This document shows positions 7,509 to 10,657 of a DNA stretch of 10,657 nucleotides, in pieces. The DNA lies in assembly GCA_021200395.1 (NCBI GenBank), contig JAJQGQ010000278.1, forward strand, positions 1 to 10,657, written 5' to 3'. The stretch's first letter is position 1. The number at the start of each line of letters is the position of its first letter. The notes under the pieces were generated by a model. That model searched no databases, was not told where the DNA came from, and worked only from the letters and a program-made list of their open reading frames with translations. This DNA comes from Erysipelotrichaceae bacterium. Lineage in GTDB: Bacteria; Bacillota_I; Bacilli_A; Erysipelotrichales; Coprobacillaceae. The position numbers and the translations under genes are program-made.

Positions 7509-7532
7509 AATTACAGAAATTGGGATTATAAT
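7504..7532 (+). promoter_or_regulatory. Promoter of the MATE transporter gene
   Basis: TTTTCA (7504-7509) and a perfect TATAAT (7527-7532) have a 17-base spacer. The -35 overlaps the last arm of the preceding terminator hairpin. The ribosome binding region (GAGGTGAGAGGA) follows shortly before ATG 7553. Confidence 0.65.
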
Positions 7533-7552
7533 GATACAGAGGTGAGAGGAAA

Positions 7553-8914
7553 ATGAATGATAATCAGAATAATTTTGCGATTGGGTCGGTGCCAAAGCAT
7601 ATTATGTCTTTGGCTGGACCAATGATTGTCGCTCAACTGATTAATGTTTTATATAATGTAATTGATCGTATATATATTGGTCGTATTGGTAGTAATGCTA
7701 CATTAGCTATGAGTGGACTTGGCATTTGTTTACCTGTTATTACGATTATTACTGCATTTGCCAATTTATTTGGTATGGGTGGTTCACCACTATGTTCGAT
7801 TGAAAGAGGAAAGGGCAATAATAATGAAGCCGAAATAATAATGGGAAATTCTTTTACGTTATTGTTGATTTTTTCTTTTTTGATTATGATTTTCTTTTAT
7901 GCTTTTAAAACACCTGTATTATGGGCTTTTGGTGCTAGTAATGAAACATTTGCTTATGCTGATAGTTATTTGTCTATTTATTTAGTAGGAACGTTGTTTG
8001 TATTAGTGGAGCTAGGATTGAATTATTTTATTAATAGTCAGGGTTTTGCGAGAATTGGGATGATGACGGTTTTATTAGGAGCTATTACGAATATTATATT
8101 AGATCCATTATTTATCTTTTATTTTGATATGGGTGTTAGTGGTGCTGCTTTAGCAACTGTTTTTTCTCAGCTTTTATCAGCTATATGGACATTTCAGTTT
8201 TTAACAAGTAAACGTACGATATTAAAACTAAAATTGAGTTGTATGAAGTTAAAATGGCACTATGTGAAAAGAATTTTTTCTTTAGGAACTGCTGGTTTTA
8301 TGATGGGGATGACCAATTCCATTGTAAGTATTGTTTGTAACTCAACTTTACAAATATATGGTGGAGACTTATATGTTGCCATCATGACTATTATTAACTC
8401 TATTAGAGAAGTAACATCCTTATTTGGACAAGGGATTGCGAATGCGAGTCAACCTGTATTAGGTTATAATTATGGAGCTAAAGAATATCAGAGAGTTGTT
8501 GATGCTATTAAGTTTACAACGATTACAGCATTGGCTTTGATGCTGATTGTTTGGTTATCAGTGACATTATTTCCGCAGGTTTATATTAGTATTTTTTCTG
8601 ATAATAGTGAGATTGTGGCTGATGGGGCGCATGCAATTCGTTTATATTTCTTTGGATTCTTTATGATGTCATTTCAAATGTGTGGCCAATCAGTTGCTGT
8701 GGGCTTGGGTAAATCTAAACAAGCTGTGTTCTTTTCAGTTTTTCGAAAAGTGATTATTGTGGTTCCTTTAACGATTATATTGCCACGTTTTATTGGTGTT
8801 GATGGGGTATTTATTAGTGAGGCAATTAGTAATTTTATTGGTGGTAGTGCTTGTTATATTACGATGTTATTAACTATTGGCAGGGATTTACAAAAACGTA
8901 TTAAAAATACTTAA
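7553..8914 (+). CDS. MATE-family multidrug/toxin efflux transporter (MepA-like)
   Basis: A 453-residue integral membrane protein with about 12 hydrophobic segments in two repeats, the normal size and layout of the MATE family (S. aureus MepA is about 450). N-terminal landmarks are the SVPKHIMSLAGPMI stretch, where helix 1 begins, and the NVIDRIYIGRIG region at about 36-47. The first bundle contains the family motif NIILDP with N180 and D184, followed by the GVSGAALATV stretch. The family exports cationic drugs, dyes or metabolites in exchange for Na+ or H+; the real substrate cannot be told. The start ATG 7553 follows GAGGTGAGAGGA. Codon use leans to T-rich codons, as expected of a membrane protein, not evidence of transfer. 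It has its own promoter and is followed by the amidase gene 44 bases later, which may be read through since no clear terminator lies between them. Confidence 0.95.
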   Translation: MNDNQNNFAIGSVPKHIMSLAGPMIVAQLINVLYNVIDRIYIGRIGSNATLAMSGLGICLPVITIITAFANLFGMGGSPLCSIERGKGNNNEAEIIMGNSFTLLLIFSFLIMIFFYAFKTPVLWAFGASNETFAYADSYLSIYLVGTLFVLVELGLNYFINSQGFARIGMMTVLLGAITNIILDPLFIFYFDMGVSGAALATVFSQLLSAIWTFQFLTSKRTILKLKLSCMKLKWHYVKRIFSLGTAGFMMGMTNSIVSIVCNSTLQIYGGDLYVAIMTIINSIREVTSLFGQGIANASQPVLGYNYGAKEYQRVVDAIKFTTITALALMLIVWLSVTLFPQVYISIFSDNSEIVADGAHAIRLYFFGFFMMSFQMCGQSVAVGLGKSKQAVFFSVFRKVIIVVPLTIILPRFIGVDGVFISEAISNFIGGSACYITMLLTIGRDLQKRIKNT

Positions 8915-8931
8915 AGAATAATTCAATCAAT

Positions 8932-8948
8932 ATCTCATATAATGAGAT
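8932..8948 (+). promoter_or_regulatory. Palindrome containing a TATAAT -10 before the amidase gene
   Basis: ATCTCAT (8932-8938), spacer ATA, ATGAGAT (8942-8948) is a perfect 7-bp inverted repeat. It encloses TATAAT (8938-8943), which would be a -10 for the amidase gene, though I see no good -35 at 16-18 bases. GGTGATCA and ATG 8959 follow immediately. It may be an operator, an mRNA hairpin over the leader, or chance; there is no U-run, so it is not a normal terminator. Confidence 0.4.
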
Positions 8949-8958
8949 AGGTGATCAT

Positions 8959-9628
8959 ATGAAAAAGGTAACATCTATTATTATTGTTATGGCATTATGT
9001 GCATTTTTATATAAACCTGTGATTCAAGTATCGGAGAATTTAACTTTAGACAAAAAAGTGATTGTCATTGATCCGGGTCACCGGAGGGTTGGATAATGGG
9101 GCGAGTGTTGATGGTGTTAATGAAGATGATCTTAATCTGGAAATTAGCTTTACTTTAAAAGCAGAATTGGAATCACGAGGTGCTACCGTTTATTTAACCA
9201 GAACAGATGATCAAGATATGACCAAGCGTACTTATAATTATTCTAAGCAAGATGATATGTATTTACGAAGATTAGCTATTGATGCCTATCATCCTGATAT
9301 ATTTTTAAGTATCCATCTTAATTCAGCTACCAATAATTCATGGGGTTCTCAAGTGTTTTATTATCAAAATAGCAGTGAAGGGCAAAAACTAGCAAGTATT
9401 ATTCATGAAAGTATGAAAGAAGTCACAGGAACGCATAAGAATATTTCTTCATGTAGTTTTTATATATTAAAAAACACAGCCTCGCTGGGTGTATTGGTGG
9501 AATGTGGCTTTTTATCTAATAGTAATGAAAGAGGACAGTTGAAAAGTTCTAAGTATCAAAAGAAGTTAGCGATTGCGATGAGTGATGGCATTGAAAACTA
9601 TTTTCAGGCTTTAGCCTCTACTTTATAG
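8959..9628 (+). pseudogene. CwlD-like N-acetylmuramoyl-L-alanine amidase, split by a +1 frameshift
   Basis: With one extra C at 9081/9082 ignored, this reads as one 222-residue Amidase_3 zinc protein. It starts at ATG 8959 behind GGTGATCA and has an N-terminal signal or membrane anchor (about residues 5-22). Conserved residues are H41 in DPGHGG, E55 in the NEDDL stretch, H119 in SIHLNS (zinc ligands) and E181 in VECGFLSN (catalytic). As read, frame one stops at TAA 9094-9096 after 45 codons, just past H41, while the rest of the domain is open in the next frame up to TAG 9626-9628. Length and internal motifs (the YNYSK/RRLAI region, then NSWGSQVFYY) resemble Bacillus CwlD, which cleaves peptide stems from spore cortex glycan. 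The downstream frame has no start with a ribosome binding site, so its apparent TTG at 9062 is not credible. The rest of the domain looks unspoiled, so a sequencing or assembly error, or a very recent mutation, is as likely as a true pseudogene. Confidence 0.88.
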
Positions 9629-9639
9629 TATATTTTTTT
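9607..9639 (+). terminator. Possible weak terminator at the amidase gene end
   Basis: AGGC-TTTA-GCCT (9607-9618) and TACT-TTAT-AGTA (9619-9630) are two small adjacent hairpins; the second contains the TAG stop and is followed by seven Ts (9633-9639). Each stem is only four base pairs, so this is tentative. Confidence 0.35.
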
Positions 9640-9641
9640 AC

Positions 9642-9669
9642 TTGTTGTTTTCATTATTTGTGGTATACT
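9642..9669 (+). promoter_or_regulatory. Extended -10 promoter of the three-helix membrane protein gene
   Basis: TTGTTG (9642-9647), a 16-base spacer and TATACT (9664-9669) preceded by TG at 9661-9662 form an extended -10 promoter. An in-frame TTG at 9658 falls within this promoter and is not the start. Confidence 0.7.
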
Positions 9670-9693
9670 ATAACTAAGTTAGGAGGTTCTTAT

Positions 9694-10005
9694 ATGGCTC
9701 AATGGATTGATAATAATTTCAAAAGAATAGCATTACTTTTATGGGGATTACTTTGGGTTATATATGTGGGATTCATGATTTTTATGTTCATGTCACTCCC
9801 GATGATATCTATGTTAGTAGTTTTAGGTGTTCTAGATATTCCATATTTGATTTTAGCTACTATTATGTTGATAATGATTTCTACTGAAGTAGAAGATGAA
9901 TTTAAGGAAAATAAAGCTTTAGCAGCTTATTTGATTGTACCATATGCAGTTGTATTTATAATTACATGTGGTTGTTTAGGCTGGCTATTATTAGGTTCAA
10001 TATAA
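9694..10005 (+). CDS. Small three-helix membrane protein of unknown function
   Basis: A 103-residue protein I do not recognise. Three hydrophobic segments are visible: about 12-34 (Trp/Leu-rich), 36-62 (with Pro50), and 76-101 (with a Cys-Gly-Cys at 92-94). Between the second and third is a short charged stretch, EVEDEFKENK (65-74), likely the only sizeable loop. The N-terminus carries K10 and R11 just before helix 1, placing it in the cytoplasm by the positive-inside rule. The size and layout recall the many small DUF membrane proteins of Bacillota, but no motif names one. The start ATG 9694 is set by AGGAGG (9681-9686) at seven bases. The gene has a private promoter and a strong terminator, so it is a monocistronic, probably well-expressed unit. 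Confidence 0.75.
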   Translation: MAQWIDNNFKRIALLLWGLLWVIYVGFMIFMFMSLPMISMLVVLGVLDIPYLILATIMLIMISTEVEDEFKENKALAAYLIVPYAVVFIITCGCLGWLLLGSI

Positions 10006-10030
10006 AAAAATGAGGTTAACTCATTTTTTT
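10004..10030. terminator. Bidirectional intrinsic terminator between convergent genes
   Basis: Seven As plus TGAG (10004-10014) pair with CTCA plus Ts (10020-10030) as an 11-bp stem with loop GTTAA; the T-run continues to 10031. The two arms give U-runs on both strands. Both stop codons, TAA at 10003-10005 and TGA at 10021-10023 on the minus strand, overlap the hairpin. Confidence 0.88.
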
Positions 10031-10657
10031 TGTTTTGTTAAATTTTCACGCATAATTTTTAAAATACTACGATAATCCTTAGTAGCAAACAAAGTGGTAT
10101 CCACACAATAAACAGGTTTTTCACGATGCGTATAACCAATAATTTGGGCTTGCTGATAAGCAATCTGTGGAGCTAAATAAATAGCATCATATTCTTGATA
10201 ATGTTCATATAAACGATCCAATGACATAGAAATAACCTTTAAATGAATATTTTCTAATTCACATATTTCAGCAATTTCACTCGCAAATACACTGGTTGAT
10301 AAACCATTGGTACATACTAAAGCAATATAAGAGTCTTTTATTTTACTATGTTTTAACATATTATCATAGAATTCATTAAACATATCAATACATTGAGCTA
10401 AATCAATAATTGTATAATGTAAATAAAATAATAACTTTTTATCTTCTCTTTGATGAATTTCTTCTTCTACAATATTATTATTCCAAATAGTTATTTGTCC
10501 ATAAATCTTATCCATTTGAAAACTTAAAGCTAAATAACGTTTATATGGTTCTACATATTCCATTTTAATATCATCTTTTAAATAATTATCTTTATTAGCT
10601 ACTAGCCACTTATAAAATAAATCTTTATAGATAGTACTATTAAATTCATTACTAATC
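10021..10657 (-). CDS. C-terminal part of a protein with a PTS IIB-like domain (partial)
   Basis: Read on the minus strand, the frame is open from the window edge to TGA at 10021-10023, giving 211 visible residues; the N-terminus lies outside. The ATG at 10561-10563 is internal: 31 open codons precede it and no ribosome binding site is seen. About the first 105 visible residues are helical with no recognised motif. The last 100 or so fold like a lactose/cellobiose-type PTS IIB: a beta strand leading to LVCTNGLSTS, where the Cys (codon 10312-10314) is in the phosphocysteine position and the following loop would hold the phosphate, then YDAIYLAPQIAYQ, the second typical IIB motif. Fused to something else, this is commonly a sugar-responsive regulator (as in BglG/MtlR-type proteins), in which the Cys is phosphorylated by a PTS partner, rather than a free IIB subunit. 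A regulatory role is inference; no HTH or PRD domain is visible in the part seen. Confidence 0.7.
   Translation of the reverse strand, partial: ISNEFNSTIYKDLFYKWLVANKDNYLKDDIKMEYVEPYKRYLALSFQMDKIYGQITIWNNNIVEEEIHQREDKKLLFYLHYTIIDLAQCIDMFNEFYDNMLKHSKIKDSYIALVCTNGLSTSVFASEIAEICELENIHLKVISMSLDRLYEHYQEYDAIYLAPQIAYQQAQIIGYTHREKPVYCVDTTLFATKDYRSILKIMRENLTKQKK

Noticed and set aside
7633..7818. A 61-codon minus-strand reading frame
   Set aside because: It is antisense to the conserved MATE coding region, has no ribosome binding site or promoter, and no recognisable protein.
1..10657. Mobile element, CRISPR array, tRNA/rRNA genes or riboswitch
   Set aside because: No transposase or integrase, no regularly spaced repeats, no cloverleaf or conserved RNA stretch, and all intergenic gaps are about 110 bases or less and accounted for by promoters and terminators.

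Overview
This is a compact, AT-rich stretch of bacterial chromosome from a low-GC Bacillota. TGA is used as a stop (753, 6752, 10021-10023), so it is not Mycoplasma code. Strong AGGAGG-type ribosome binding sites, sigma-A-like promoters, short A/T-flanked hairpin terminators and the gene set (SWIM/SNF2 helicase, MepA-like MATE pump, CwlD-like amidase, PTS-type domain) would fit a gut Erysipelotrichia/Coprobacillaceae-type organism. That placement is inference, not something the sequence proves. No tRNA, rRNA, CRISPR array, transposase or integrase is visible, and no gene-free stretch exceeds about 110 bases.

Layout: (1) 1-3971, plus strand: the C-terminal 250 residues of a helical protein, translationally coupled by an ATGA overlap to a full-length SWIM + SNF2 helicase. 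(2) 3997-5386, minus strand: trimeric-type purine nucleoside phosphorylase and ferritin, each with its own promoter and hairpin terminator. (3) 5447-7146, plus strand: a divergent promoter drives a SAMHD1/YwfO-like HD-domain dNTP phosphohydrolase overlapping a GNAT acetyltransferase by 20 bases. (4) 7214-7498: a small, very acidic, lysine-free two-helix membrane protein. (5) 7504-8914: a MATE efflux protein with its own promoter. (6) 8959-9628: a CwlD-like N-acetylmuramoyl-L-alanine amidase split by a one-base frameshift inside its first zinc-binding motif. (7) 9642-10005: a small three-helix membrane protein with an extended -10 promoter. (8) 10021-10657, minus strand: the C-terminal part of a protein ending in a PTS IIB-like phosphocysteine domain and running off the window.

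The genes are mostly single-gene units or pairs rather than one pathway. dNTPase and PNP both touch nucleotide turnover (dNTPs to deoxynucleosides, then purine salvage) but lie on opposite strands with ferritin between, so co-operation is only a possibility. The most notable features are the amidase frameshift, stop codons and -35 boxes packed into terminator hairpins, and the SWIM-SNF2 pair with an unidentified partner. I see no convincing new defence or mobile system here; the window looks like ordinary chromosome with a few points worth checking.
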